A DNA stretch of 64,000 nt from Coffea arabica (GCF_036785885.1 NC_092312.1:25066001-25130000), one strand, 5' to 3'; shown: positions 21,864 through 33,693, counted from the first letter of the stretch. Notes: generated by a model from the sequence alone, not told the origin. Made by a program: numbers and translations.

Positions 21864-22191
21864 ATGAAGCCGTTTGGCCATAGCAATGATGTCATTCTTG
21901 ATCCACGAAAGAAGGTATTGTATTATTATTATTATTATTGAACCCACCAAAATTATTTTGTCGTAATCTTCGTCACTCTGATCATTTTGGACCCTGATGG
22001 ATGCAGAATAAATGGTTTGACAAGAAAAAAAGAGCTTGCTACATGATCTATCCCAGGTCTATGGTAATCTTCTGGGGTGAAAGTGAAGAGTCCTGGAGCT
22101 GGGAATACTTTCAAGAAACAAGGTAATGCTAGTATGATTCACTGTCAGCCATTTCGTCCATCTATTTGGATAGGCTTTTGTGAAGTAAGTC

Positions 22192-22949
22192 TGTTGTGAG
22201 ACACACTTGGATACAATCTAGACAACTAACACCGACGGTTAGGCAGCGAAAATTTGATACAATCTAGTCCTCGAAGTAGCAAACAATATTGATACTATCT
22301 CAACCCGCGACTTAATGAATTAGTGAGCCAAATTGTAGGTAGTCAAACGTCACAACCAAGGAGTTACTTGATTGATAAATTCACTTGAATAACTTAAGGA
22401 AGATTCTCAAATATTCAAAGAAGCTCTCTTGGAAAGAGAAGAGTGGAAACTTATGATTTTCATTGATTCAAAACTGATTATGAAGGTCTCTTGCCTTGGC
22501 TATATATAGTCATACACTTGACAATCTAAAGTGAATTTGATTCACTTGAACTAAAAAATACTCAAGCAAACTCAACTAGGTTAGGATCTTTGGACCGAAA
22601 TAATGACTAAAATGGGCTATCTAATATTCGGCCAGCGAGAAGGCTGTTTGGCCGAATTTATTTAACAATAAATAACTAAAAATGACAAATAAGCCTCGGC
22701 TTTGATTAAGGCAACTTGCAAGACTATTCTTCATTTGACTCTTCAACTTGAAGTAAGGTATATATTGTTGAATTTTCATTCTTCAAACCTTCAATGATTT
22801 TCAAATCATCTCCAACTCTCTCTTGGATGATGCATATAAGAGCTTGAAGGGATTCATGCATTTTCTTGGCACGAGCCCTTGTGATCAGATCACTTGGTAC
22901 TTGAATAACTTGCTCTTGATCGCCCTTGGTCCTTGGTGCTCCGTCATCA
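22192..22949 (-). repeat. 3' LTR of the gypsy element (758 bp)
   Basis: It begins TGTTGTGAGACACAC and ends CTCCGTCATCA, aligning end to end with 32424-33212. It lacks a 31-bp duplication found in the other LTR. Confidence 0.9.
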
Positions 22950-22952
22950 ATT

Positions 22953-22962
22953 CCCTCCTCTT
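22953..22962 (-). other. Polypurine tract of the gypsy element
   Basis: The minus strand reads AGAGGAGGGA a few bases before the 3' LTR, the expected site and composition for plus-strand priming. Confidence 0.6.
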
Positions 22963-24233
22963 GAAGGCGATTTGTCCCAAATCAACGCATCATCTGCATA
23001 AAAAAGGTTTAAGTCAGCAACATTGAAAGTAGCATATACCCCATACTCACCTAAAAGGTCAAGTTTGTAGGCATTGTCGTTGATTTTTTCCATGACTTGG
23101 AAGGGACCATCACCCCTTGAAAGGAGTTTGTTGCACCTTTGGAGTGGAAAGCGCTCATTTCGCATGTGTATCTAAATCCAGTCACCTAGTTCGAATATCA
23201 TTTTGTGACGTCCTTTGTTTGCATTTTGGACGTATTGGAGTATGTGTTTCTCGATATTGTTTCGAACCTTGGCATGTAAGTCGCGCACAAAGTCCGCCTT
23301 TTGCTTACCATCCAAGTTAACTCTCTCAAGATCAGGTAAAGGAGATAAGTCTAATGGAGTGAGAGGATTAAAGCCATAAACAATTTCAAAAGGGAAATAT
23401 TGTGTAGCAGTGTGCTCCATGCGATTATAAGCGAATTAAACATGCGGTAAGCAATCTGCCCAAATTTTAATGTTCCTTTTTATTATGGCACGCAATAATG
23501 TAGACAAAGTCCTATTAATTACTTCAATTTGTCCATCAGTTTGTGGGTGACTAGAAGTAGAGAAAAGCAGTTTAGTGCCTAGTCTACACCATAAAATTTT
23601 TCAAAAGTAGTTAAGGAATTTTACATCTCTATCTGACACAATGGTTCGAGGCATGCCATGCAAACGTACGATGTTCCCAAAAAATAAGTCAGATGCATGT
23701 TTAGCATTGTCTGTCTTATGAAAAGTGATGAAATGTGCCATTTTAGAGAAGCGATCAACCACAACATAGATAGAGTCATGTCCTTGTTTAGTTCTAGGTA
23801 ATCCAAGTACAAAATCCATAAACAAGTCAACCTAAAGTGCATATGAAATGGGATAAAGGGGTGTAGAGACTATGAGGATTTACCTTTGATTTTGTATGGT
23901 GACAAGTTACACACCTTTATATATGTCTCTCAACATCCCTCTTCATTCGGGGCCAAAAGAAGTGCTCTTGGAGAACGGACAATGTCTTAGTAATTTCAAA
24001 GTGTCTCATAAGCCCTCCTCCATGTGCTTCACGAACCAACAGGGGTAGCATTGACCTCAATGGAATGCATAGCTTATCCTTGTAATATAAGAACCCCTGT
24101 GATATGAAGTAATGCTCAAAGTGTCTCATGGTAAGGAAGTGAAAATCTCACTAAAATCTGGATCAGTTGCATAAAGATCCTTAAGATATTCAAATCCTAG
24201 TAACTTAGCATCTAATGTAGTAAGAAATGTATA
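22953..24233 (-). pseudogene. Gypsy integrase, degenerate
   Basis: Fragments in order on the minus strand: a zinc-binding region (24129 down to 23917, with FFWPRMKRDVERHI), the catalytic core (23825-23601, with [13 protein letters not shown] and [11 protein letters not shown]), and the C-terminal part (23420-22953, with FNPLTPLDL and INDNAYKLDLLGEYG). In-frame stops separate them, including a TAG just after GDWI at about 23172. Integrase would insert the cDNA copy into the genome; this copy is non-functional. Confidence 0.85.
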
Positions 24234-24238
24234 TCACC

Positions 24239-27200
24239 TGTAGACACCAAATTTTTGTCAATTTTTAATATTTTCTCAGGATTTTTTTATTTAATAAGTT
24301 ATTTATTTTCTTGCATTTTAATGTGCATTTTCTCATTTTTGCAGGTTTGCTTTACGAAAAGAAAAAAAAACAACAAAACAACAAAATACAAAAAACAAAA
24401 AATCAAATCAAATCAAAAAATCATTTTGATCATTTTGTTTCACCAAATTAACTATTAACCCATTTCACACTCAATGGCCATGGATTTGTCTTTTCATTAG
24501 TTGAGAAATCATCATTTTGGCAAATTGAGGACACAAGCTCCACTTTCTCTCCCAATAGACATCTCTCGGCTCTCTCCAGCACAAAACAAGGAAGAAAGAA
24601 AAAAATTTTCCCTCCCTCTCTCTGGACCGAAAAGAAGAAGAAAAAAAAAAGAGAAAAACTCCTCTCTCCCTCTCGGCTCTCCTCTCTCCCAAATTTTTTC
24701 CAACACATTTGCACACAACAAGGCAGCAATCGGTTGGATTGGAGCTTGGCAATTTCATCAAAAATCTTGGCAAAGGGACCAAACTCTTCATTGAGGTATC
24801 TATCTCCCTTTTTTCCAGCTTTTCTTTTTTTTAATTAACTAGATTGAATGTATGTGTGGTTACCTTTTTTATTGCTTATTTTTGCTGGTTTTTGTTGGTG
24901 TTGTATGGATGAAATTTTGGGATGGGTCATGAACAAAATTAGGAAAAAAAGAAATGGTGCTGTGAATGCATGCCAAATGTTTGAAAAATTTTCTAAATGA
25001 AAAATGAATCAAAGGAGTGAATTTGGCGTGTATGTTTTGCTTAAATGGATGACCATTAGCTAGCAAAGATCTGAAAATGCTTGGTTATCCAAAATTTTGG
25101 GAGTTTTTGAGCCTTAAAAGCATTAGAATAATTTTCTTCATTTTTGGGGCTGTTTTGATTTAATGCATCCTTTTGTTGTTGTTTACTTGTCAAACTAAGA
25201 TTATAGTTGTATTGTAGAAGTTATCAGGAGGGTTTTGGTATAATTTTTGTGATTTTTGGTGAAAGATACGGTGATTTGAAAAATAAAAACTGGGCTGATT
25301 TCTTGGCAATTTGGCCACTTTTGGGTCATTTTCTGTAAAAACTAAGTCCAAAAATGGAACCTACGCGAAAAGTCGAGTGAGGGGATGTATTTTGAAGATT
25401 TTTGGTGACCGGAGAGATCGCCGGCGGTGGCGCCACCGGGGGCCGCCATGGCCGCCAGCTGAAGCTTCCTCAGCTGGCCGAAGAAGAAGGAAAAAGAAAC
25501 GGCTGGAGGTGGAGGAAGAAGAAAGAAAGAAAAGAGAAAAAAAAAAGAAGAAAAGAAAGGAAAGAAAAGAAGAAAAACAAATGATTTGGGCTAATGTTTT
25601 ATTTCGGTTGGGCCAAGAGTTTGTTTTGGTTGGGTTTTGAAAATGGGTTTTGGTTTATCTCTTTTGGGTTTCCGTTGGGTTTGAGAGATATAAAGACGGG
25701 CTGGCCTGCTCGTTTCTTTTGGGTTTTGGTTGGGCTTAGGTAGTATCTGGCCCAAATAAATAAAAATAACGGCCCGATGGCCTTTCTTCTACCAAATCAG
25801 AAACCGAATTTTGCACTTTGGCCCCTGATCTTTAGAGTAGTTTTACTACGGCCCATAACATTTTAAATTCCTTTCAACTCGGTCCTTGAGTTAATTGCAC
25901 TTTGATCCTTGAATTTTATCTTTCATTTAATTTTGACCCCTGAACTTTGAAAAAATATAATTTCTGTCCCCAAAATTTTTTCAATTTTTGCAATTCAGTC
26001 CCTAATGAATTTTGACTCTCTTTATTATGATTGTTTCTTTTCTTTAATAGCTAATTATGCTACTTTTGAATATACTTAACTTGTAATTTTTAGATGTTCT
26101 TAAATTTCTTTATGTTTGACATATTAGTGTGAATTTAGCATTTTTGTTATTATTATTTTTCAATTAAATTGGTGCCATGATTCTTTTGTTCATTTTGAGT
26201 ATAAATAGGGCAATTTGACTCCGTTTAGTCACCACTGCAAAAAGGGAGGTACTCCATTATTATTATTTCAATGTCAATTACGTGCTCTTATGTGCTCCTA
26301 CGTGTTCCTATGTGTTTATATATTTTTTTTATATGCTTTGTTTATTTGATTCGAATGTTCATTTAAATTTTCTTATATTTGTTTAGTTAATTTTATAATT
26401 ATTTGAGAGGCATTTAAATACCTCAAAAATGTAATACATAGGATAATTAGATTTGTTTTATTTTATTCCCCTTTTTTAGATTGTAGTTAGGCGCTCCTCG
26501 ATGTAATAGATAGGTTGCGTGTTTATGTGGCTTATGTGTTATGTGTTTTATCCGTTTTTCTTAAGATTTTGGCATCTAGATATTATGTTTACGTGTTATG
26601 TGCTACGTGCTCTTATGTGTTTATTTGTTTTAATTTATGCTTTATTTGTTTCACTATGAATTGTTAATGCATGACGTCACCACACTAGTCCAACGCTAGT
26701 TGTGGCTTCTCCCTCTATTTACTTGCTAGTCCAACGCTAGTAAGGAATTTTAGAAATGGGCTAGTCCAACGCTAGTAAGGAATTTTAGAAATGGGCTAGT
26801 CCAACGCTAGACCCTTTAGGTTGTCTTGCGCTAGATTCATCTTTGTGTGCTATTCACTACATTTTCATGCATATTTTCATTTTTAAGATCTTTTCTCATT
26901 TGCATGATATTCCCTATTATATTATCCCTTATCCTCTATATGTGTTAATCATATCATTTAGAATTGCATTTTATTTAGGACATTGTATAATAAGTTAGCT
27001 CATTTGCTTGTGCATATTAGGAGAATTATTTTCAAACATGGAAAATGGGTGATTATAATTTTTTAGTTTAAATACCCCATTAATCCCTGTATAAGAAAAT
27101 TATGTCACGAGTTTTTGCCTCCCATACCCTTTATGTTGCATTCCCTTTTTCTTTGATCACTTATATCTATGTATATAATTTAATTTACTTTCTTTACTTT

Positions 27201-27781
27201 TCTTTTTTTCATCATTTGCATACTCGTGACCCTTTCAAGGAAATATTTTGGCTTTCGCAATTAATGCGATTGTTTCAATTAAACCCTTGAATGGATATTT
27301 TGACCCTTTCGATATTTTATAAATTTAAATTTGCATCCATGTAGGAAACATCCAAATATGATAAAATTAAGGGTTAGATTAGGAAGATTTTGACTAAACC
27401 TCGCAACTAGCTTAGACTAGGTTGAAAGGGTGCCTTAGGTTTGAGTCAATTGAACCTTTGCCTTCCCTTTCTTCAACCGTGACTCCCGAACCCATTTTCT
27501 CTTGTTTTCAAAGACCTGAAGTTGTCAAAAAGGGTTTTGATTTATTTTATTTTTGTCAAAAATATTTTTGGGTGACTTGGTACACCAAAACACCATACCA
27601 AGTGGCAACTCCTATTTTTTCTAAAAAGCCCTTTTAGACTGAATTTTTGGACCCAAATTGTCGCATTTTTAAAAGTCCCATTTTAGGTCCCTTTTAACTT
27701 GTTTTAAAATAAAATCACATTTTCTATAAACTAACACATTCTTTATTTTTTATTTTCATCGCGAAAAAATGGGGCGCGACA
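24239..27781 (+). mobile_element. 3.5-kb solo LTR inserted between RNase H and integrase of the gypsy element
   Basis: It starts TGTAGACACCAAATTTTTG and ends GGGGCGCGACA, with the 5-bp target duplication TCACC at 24234-24238 and 27782-27786. There are no internal gag or pol domains and no second LTR, so this is a solo LTR left by recombination between the LTRs of a large-LTR element. The 'TGTAGACACCAAATTT' start and the size suggest a Tat/Ogre-like gypsy family (inference). Inside are a GC-rich block followed by a GA-rich tract (25400-25590), several 'CCCCTGAACTTTG'-like diverged repeats (25810-26010) and a CTAG-palindrome array (26685-26810). No protein gene is supported. Confidence 0.85.
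26685..26810. repeat. Four copies of CTAGTCCAACGCTAG
   Basis: The 15-mer occurs exactly at 26685, 26726, 26761 and 26796. The last three lie in a 35-bp tandem unit (spacer TAAGGAATTTTAGAAATGGG). Each word is bounded by CTAG on both sides. It lies inside the solo LTR. Confidence 0.9.
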
Positions 27782-27786
27782 TCACC

Positions 27787-29242
27787 GAAAAAGTGCATCA
27801 GCTGCTACATTAGACTTACCTGTTTTATACTTGATCACAAATGTAAAAGTGTCGATGAAGGTAATCCATCTTGCATGTCGTTTGCTCAATTTGGTTTGTG
27901 ACTTGGTGTGCTTAAGCGATTCATGATCAGTATATAAAACAAACTCTTGAGGTCGAAGGTAGTGTTGCCAAGTTTGGAGTGCTCGAACTAAGGTCATTAG
28001 TTCCTTGTCATAAGTTGAGTAGTTCAAGGAGGCTCCATTTAGTTTTTCGCTAAAGTAGGCATTGGACGACCTTCTTGGAATAGAACAGCCCCAATACCTA
28101 TACCAAAAGTATCACACTCTATTTTAAAAATTGTGTCAAAGTTAGGTAAACTTAAAACAGGTGCATGTGTGAATTTGTATTTAAGTAATTGGAAGGATTT
28201 ATCTTGTTCATCTCCCCAATGAAAGGGCGCGTCCTTCTTGACAATGGATGTAAGTGGTAGGACTATAGTGCTAAAGTCCTAAAGTCCTTGACAAAGCGTC
28301 TGTAGAAATTTGCCAAACTATGAAAACTCCTCACCTCACTTACATTGGTAGGTGTTGACCATTCATTTATAGCCTTCACCTTTGCTTGATCAACTTGCAC
28401 ACCTTGTGCACTTATAACATATCCTAAAAAAACAAATTGATCAGTACAAAAAGTGCACTTTTTAAGGTTGGCGTAGAGCTTTTCCTTTCGAAGTACATTC
28501 AGCTTGTAAATGCATCGCATGCTCCTCTAAACTCTTGCTAAAGATTAGGATATCATCAAAATACAAGACTACAAATTTACCAATGAAGGGACGTAATACA
28601 TGATTCATGAGTCTCATAAAAGTGATGGGGGCGTTAGTTAGGGCAAAAGGTATGACACTCATATAAGCCATGTTTAGTTTTAAAAGCGATTTTCCATTCG
28701 TCCCCATCTTTTATACGAATTTGATGATACCCACTTTTCAAATCAATTTTTGTAAAAATAATAGCACCATGCAATTCATCAAGCATGTCATCTAAACGAG
28801 ATATTGGATGGCGATATTTTACTATTATGGCGTTAATGGCTCGACAGTCAGTGTACATCCTCCATCCTCCATCTTTCTTAGGCATAAGTAGAACGGGTAC
28901 AACACAAGGACTTAGACTCTCTCGAATTTATTCTTTGTCAAGTAGTTCCTCTACTTGCCTTTGTTGTTCCTTAGTTTTCTCGGGATTAGTCCTATATGGT
29001 GCCTTGTTTGGCAAGAAAGCCCCAGGGATGAAATCAATTTGATGTTCAATCCCTCTCAAAGGTGGCAATCCATTAGGTACATCATAAGGAAACACATCAT
29101 GATACTCCTGTAAGAGATTAGTGACAATACTAGGTAGAGAAGTATCAAATTCATTAGTGAGTAAAACTTCTTTATAATTCAATATAAGTAAGACTTGGTT
29201 AGAATGTAAAACTTTTCTCACATCTTTAACTCTAGTTAGCAT
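27787..29242 (-). pseudogene. Gypsy reverse transcriptase and RNase H, degenerate
   Basis: The minus strand shows RT blocks: GIEHQIDFIPGAFLPNKAPYR (about 29050), [18 protein letters not shown] (28885), [20 protein letters not shown] (28745), the catalytic box [11 protein letters not shown] (28550), and the thumb VFLGYVISAQGV (28420). RNase H follows with [10 protein letters not shown] and SNVAADAL (28027-27787). Frame changes near 28650, 28500 and 28260 and a lesion near 28925 break the frame. It ends exactly at the solo-LTR insertion. Confidence 0.88.
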
Positions 29243-29502
29243 GCTGTTTTTTTTTCTTTCCCTAATATAATGGATCGACTAGACCATTCTTTATTCTTTA
29301 GGTGAGTTTCGGCCAACTCTCCTATTTTTTCCTTTGAGGGTTATTTTTTATTAGTGGCATGCATATCATACTCCCTTTGTAAACTAATTTGGTTCTCATA
29401 CACTTGTTGTGGTGTGAGAGGTGTAAGTGTGATTTTTTTATCATTATACAAAAAGGAGTATTTATTCAAGAAACCATCAAAAATAACACTCCTATCAAAT
29501 TG

Positions 29503-30138
29503 TCAAGGACTGCCTAAAAGAATATGTGCAACTTGCATAGGTACTACATTGCATACAATATCATCTTCATAGCGACCAATGCGAAAAATGACTAAGACTT
29601 GTTTAGAAATACGTATCTCGCCGCTATTATTTAACCATTGAAGCTTGTAGGGTCGAGAGTGCTCAGTTGTTAGCAAGTTGAGTCGTTCCACCATCAATGC
29701 ACTTGCAACATTAGTGCAACTCCCCGAGTCAATCACTAGACTGCACACCTTGTTGTTTATATGGCACCTTAAGTAGAAGATATTTTCTCGTTGTAGTTCA
29801 TCTCGACTAGTTTGGGTAGCTAGTGCTCGCCTTGCCACTAGACCAATCTTGCCATTGATTGGTATCTCCTCGATTTCGTCCATTTTCCCTTCCAACGAAG
29901 GCATCATCTCGGATTCATCCTCTTCTTCATCCGTTAACATGTCTCCATTGGGTAGTACAAGCATGACCCATTGGTTTGAACATTGGAAGGAAATATGTCC
30001 AAACCCTTGACGCTTAAAACATTTAGTGTCACGGGTCCTTGGTTTAGAGACCCCTTGATTGGATTTAAACCCTTCCTTTGGAGTTGGTTTGGAAGGTGGG
30101 GCATTCGGTCTCATACTCCCTCGGTAAGCTCCACTCAA
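29503..30138 (-). pseudogene. Gypsy gag zinc knuckle and aspartic protease region
   Basis: A 211-codon open stretch with a knuckle-like CFKRQGFGHISFQC, in which the second cysteine of CX2CX4HX4C is an arginine, followed by an acidic linker and the protease motif LVIDSGSCTNVAS. Retroviral-type protease would cut the polyprotein. The knuckle change suggests loss of RNA binding. Confidence 0.8.
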
Positions 30139-30148
30139 TTTTGAGGCA

Positions 30149-31023
30149 TTAGGTGCAAACGAAGGGCTGGTTTCGTTCCTTGTGGTCGGATTCGTCTAAA
30201 TTCCAAATTCGAAGTTGGAGTTTTGGCGAAATCGTGCCCCTCCTCTTGAACCTCCGTTCTATTTTGATGGCTTTGTCCAACAGTTCTCCCATGTCAAGGT
30301 AGTGTTGAAACTCCACGATTTCGGCAATTTCAATCTGTAATCCTCCCAAAAATCGTGCCATAGTGGTCTCTTCATCTTCTCGAACATCAGCCCGCATCAT
30401 CGCCATTTCTATTTCTTTGAAGTAGTATTCAACCGTCATACTACCTTGAGTGAAAATTTACAATTTGTGGTGCAAATTCCTATGGTAGTAACCGGGTATG
30501 AAGCGCTTCCTCATGATTCGCTTCAAGTCTTCCATGTTCGAATGGTTGGTTCTTCATTTCTTCTTTGCTTGATGCGAAATTGATCCCACCAAACAGCGGC
30601 ATAATCGGTGAATTCTATGGAGGCCAACTTTACCTTTTGAGGCTCCGTATAGTGGTTGCAATAAAAAATCAACTTGATCTTTCTCTCCCACTCCAAGCAT
30701 GTTTCGAGATCCGATTTACCTTGGAATGTAGGAATCTTTAGTTTTATTCCTTTGAATTGGTCCTCTTCACGGTCAGCTCGTTGTGCAGTTCGCATCGGCC
30801 TTTGCTTCTCATCTTCGAGCTCCCTCTCTGAATTGGAGTCACTGAGTTCGTTCAAGGTAAGTTTCCCTCTAGTTTTCTTAGAGGAGTTTTTTGAGGGATT
30901 CAATTGCTCGATTTGCTCTTGCATGGACACAAAACAATGCTCAAATTTTCTTTGCATCTCGGTTCACATAGCATCCATTCTTAGTGCCAATTGCGCAATG
31001 GTAATGTCATTTTCATTAGCCAT
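30149..31023 (-). pseudogene. Gypsy gag (capsid) region, degenerate
   Basis: The frame begins MANENDITIAQLALRMDAM at 31023 and meets a TGA at once. It then resumes with EMQRKFEHCF and the capsid core CLEWERKIKLIFYCNHYTEPQ (to 30523), and changes frame before MTVEYYFKEIEMAMMRADV (30439-30149). This is the Retrotrans_gag region that would form the particle shell. Confidence 0.8.
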
Positions 31024-32423
31024 GTTTTAAACCGGCAAAACTTTAATAAATTGTCAGTAGTAAATGCCTCACTCACTCCCTTACGTGTTTCGCTCACTCT
31101 CGTGTATCACTTAAGTGTCTAAAACACTCTAATGTTCTCACCACTTACTTCTCAAATCCCTTGATTGCTTTCTTTGAAGAAATCAGAAATTTTCTCCAAG
31201 TAACTCAACCAAACCTTCACTCAAGTTGTCCCCAAAAGTGGCGTATGAATAATTAAAAATTTAGGACTGAATAATAATTCAAAAGGTAGCAAATACACAA
31301 TCAAGAATACGCTGGAATTTTTTTGATTTAGTCCGCAAAAGAGTGACTCAAGTGTTGTGAGAGTTTGACTTTTACAAGAACTCTAACAAGTTAAATAACG
31401 ACTAGACCTGTTTGGACTCTTTTTTGGACACTCCTAACATGAACAACAATTTGTAAACGACTCAAAGATGCCAATTTATGGACTGGACAGAATGCAAAGT
31501 TCGATTGCACAAGAATCAAGATGGCAGAAATTTTGAGTCCTAGAGCGACTCTACCCGACTTTGCACGCGGCTGATTTTTCTTGGAAGTTGTAAACAATGT
31601 TTCTTGGGTGATTTTGGATTGTATGGGTATTTGTTTTAGCAGCTGGTTTCCCCAATTCAAGCAACAAGTCCGAAGTGGACAATTTGGGGTGGCTAGGGTT
31701 CGCTTTAGCGAATCCAAGTCGGTTTTAGTTTCCTAGTTCAAGAACGCTTCCTCTTTCTTTTCTGATCCGATTCTGGTTTCCTCTTTTCTCTCCTTTTTTT
31801 TTTTGTAATACAATCAGAATTCTTTTTCTTTCTTTTGAATTCGGATCTTAACAACAAGAACATAAGATTTTTGTTTGGTATTGCACAAGGTCAGCCGCAA
31901 CTTAAGAAACAAAAATAAAGGTTTGTTAGTTTCAAGATTTTCAAGAACCAACCTACCACTTCAAGATATATGTCAAGAATTCCAAAAAATAAGGTAATTT
32001 TGTCAAGAACTTCAAGAACTAATGCAATCAGCCTCTTTTTGTACAAAACAAGACAATATTTCCCAACCCCTTGTTCGAATCCTCTATTGGAACACTTCGG
32101 TTCCAAGAAACAACTAGCGACCAGAATTGCTTTGTCCCCCCCCTTTTTTTTTGACTCTAACAACTTCAAGACTCAAACACACAGAACTATGACGCAATTA
32201 ACGACAAGAATCACAGCAACAACACAAGGAACAATGTCGACAGCAATAGAAAATTTGCGGACAGCCAAGGTAAAATGAAAAAAAAGGAAAACTAGACGAC
32301 TGAATTTTTTTTTTTTTTTTGGTTTTGGCACACGACACTGAATTGGAACAACGTATATGACTCGAAACAAAAGGAAAAGGAAAGATATAATCTGGTGATT
32401 GTCGACTAATTCTGATTACCAAC
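31024..32423 (-). other. 5' untranslated leader of the gypsy element
   Basis: 1.4 kb between the 5' LTR and gag with no coding domain and several T-rich runs. The sequence next to the LTR (32411-32421, minus strand TGGTAATCAGA) resembles a primer-binding site for initiator Met-tRNA (TGGTATCAGA) with one extra A. Confidence 0.55.
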
Positions 32424-33212
32424 TGTTGTGAAACACACTTAGACACGATCTAGACAACTAACACCGACGGCTTGGCAGCGAAAACTTGATCCAATTTAAT
32501 TCTCGAAGTAGCAAACAATATTGATATTATCTCAACTCGCGATTTAACGAATTAGCGAACCAAATTGTAGGAAGTAGAACACCACAACCAAGGAGTTACT
32601 TGATTGATAAGTTCACTTGAATAACTTGAGAAAGATTCTCAAATATTCAAAGAAACTCTCTTGGAAAAAGAAGAGTGGAAACTCACGATTTTTATTGATT
32701 CAAAACTGATTATGAAGGTCTCTTGCCTTGACTATATATAGCCATACATTTGACAATCTAAAGTGAATTGGATTCACTTAAATCAGACCTAAAGTGAATT
32801 GGATTCACTTGAACTAAAAAATACTTACGCAAACTCGGCTAGACTAAGATCTTTGGGCCGAAATAATGACTAAAATGGGCTATCTAATATTCGGCCAGCT
32901 AGAAGGCTGTTTGGCCAAATTTATTTAACAATAAATAACTAAAAAATGACAAATAAGCTTCGGCTTTGATTAAGGCAACTCGCAAGACTATTCTTCATTT
33001 GACTCTTCAATTTAGAGTAAGGTATATATTGTTGAATTTTCATCCTCCAAACCTTCAATGATTTTCAAATCATCTCCAACTCTCTTTGGATGGTGCATAC
33101 AAGAGCTTGAAGGGATTCACGCATCTTCTTGGCATGAACTCTTGTGATCGGACCACTTGATACTTGAATAACTTGCTCTTGATCGCCCTTGGTCCTTGGT
33201 GCTCCGTCATCA
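32424..33212 (-). repeat. 5' LTR of the gypsy element (789 bp)
   Basis: It pairs with 22192-22949. It contains a 31-bp duplication around 32760-32815 in which AAAGTGAATTGGATTCACTT occurs twice; the other LTR has this once. Scattered substitutions make this pair visibly older than the Athila LTR pair. Confidence 0.9.
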
Positions 33213-33693
33213 AAGTCCTTACATGCTATCTTCTCTTCTTCCTTCCCAAGTTTTCATTTCTTACCAAAAAGAAAAAAAATCAAGAAATGCATTTAACCAG
33301 TTTCATCAAATTGCCCTTGTAGTGGGGACTATTTCGAGATAGCAAAACTCAAACAGGCATGCTGGTTCGAAATAGAAGGAAGACTGAACACTTCAGAGCT
33401 ATCTCCCAAAGTTGATTACGAAGCTGTTTTTGTGATCAAGTTATCCCAGTGGGCACACGGGTGGGAGACACCCTTGAGGCTAAAACTCACCCTCCCTCGT
33501 GGAAAAGTGCAAGAACGTAAGAGTTCCACTCCTGGAAGAGCCTCGAGGGGAGTGGATTGAGATCCGTATCGGTAATTTCCAGATTGAGAAGAACGAAAGC
33601 AGTGGAGATATTGTTGGTAATCTCAAGAGTTCAAGCGAGTATTGGAAGCAAGGATTAACTCTTAAAGGTTTCATCATAAGACCTGTAACCTGA

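Larger units (their letters stand above)
22192..33212 (-). mobile_element. Ty3/gypsy LTR retrotransposon (chromovirus-like), degenerate, nested host of a solo LTR
   Basis: The LTRs at 22192-22949 and 32424-33212 begin TG and end CA. The 5-bp target duplication AAGTC lies at 22187-22191 and 33213-33217. Coding domains run on the minus strand in the gypsy order gag, protease, RT, RNase H, integrase. The element is 11,021 bp, or about 7.5 kb without the 3.5-kb solo LTR inserted between RNase H and integrase. Every domain is interrupted by stops or frameshifts, so it cannot move autonomously. The integrase C-terminal wording (DGPFQVMEKINDNAYKLDL) suggests a chromovirus, but the lineage is not resolved. 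It sits in intron 2 of a PP2-like gene, antisense to it. Confidence 0.92.
21864..33693 (+). pseudogene. PP2-like lectin gene split by retrotransposon in intron 2 and frameshifted in exon 3
   Basis: Three exons can be placed: 21864-21914 (17 codons, MKPFGHSNDV...), 22007-22122 (116 nt, the same length and phase as in the intact homologue, with KWFDKKKRACYMIYPRS and a Trp-rich tail) and 33323-33693 (ACWFEIEGRLN, HGWETPLRLKLTLPRG, then PRGEWIEIRIGNF, ending GFIIRPVT and TGA). GT..AG signals flank exons 1-2 and an AG precedes exon 3. Intron 2 is about 11.2 kb because a Ty3/gypsy element with an AAGTC target duplication is inserted in it. Exon 3 is 371 nt, one base too many. The extra base falls after the ERK codons (about 33520), and the reading then meets a stop within 13 codons. 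Unless this is a sequencing error, the lectin domain is truncated. It is diverged from the PP2 gene at 4426-5552 and in the opposite orientation. Confidence 0.85.

Noticed and set aside
25311..25640. Basic Arg/Lys-rich frame in the solo LTR
   Set aside because: It follows the GC block and GA tract composition inside an LTR, and no start context or domain supports it.
26685..26810. Regularly spaced repeats resembling a CRISPR array
   Set aside because: The spacers are themselves identical, this is a eukaryotic LTR, and there are no cas genes. It is an ordinary tandem repeat.
28785..29042. Plus-strand frame opposite the RT of the gypsy element
   Set aside because: Antisense shadow of the RT coding region.
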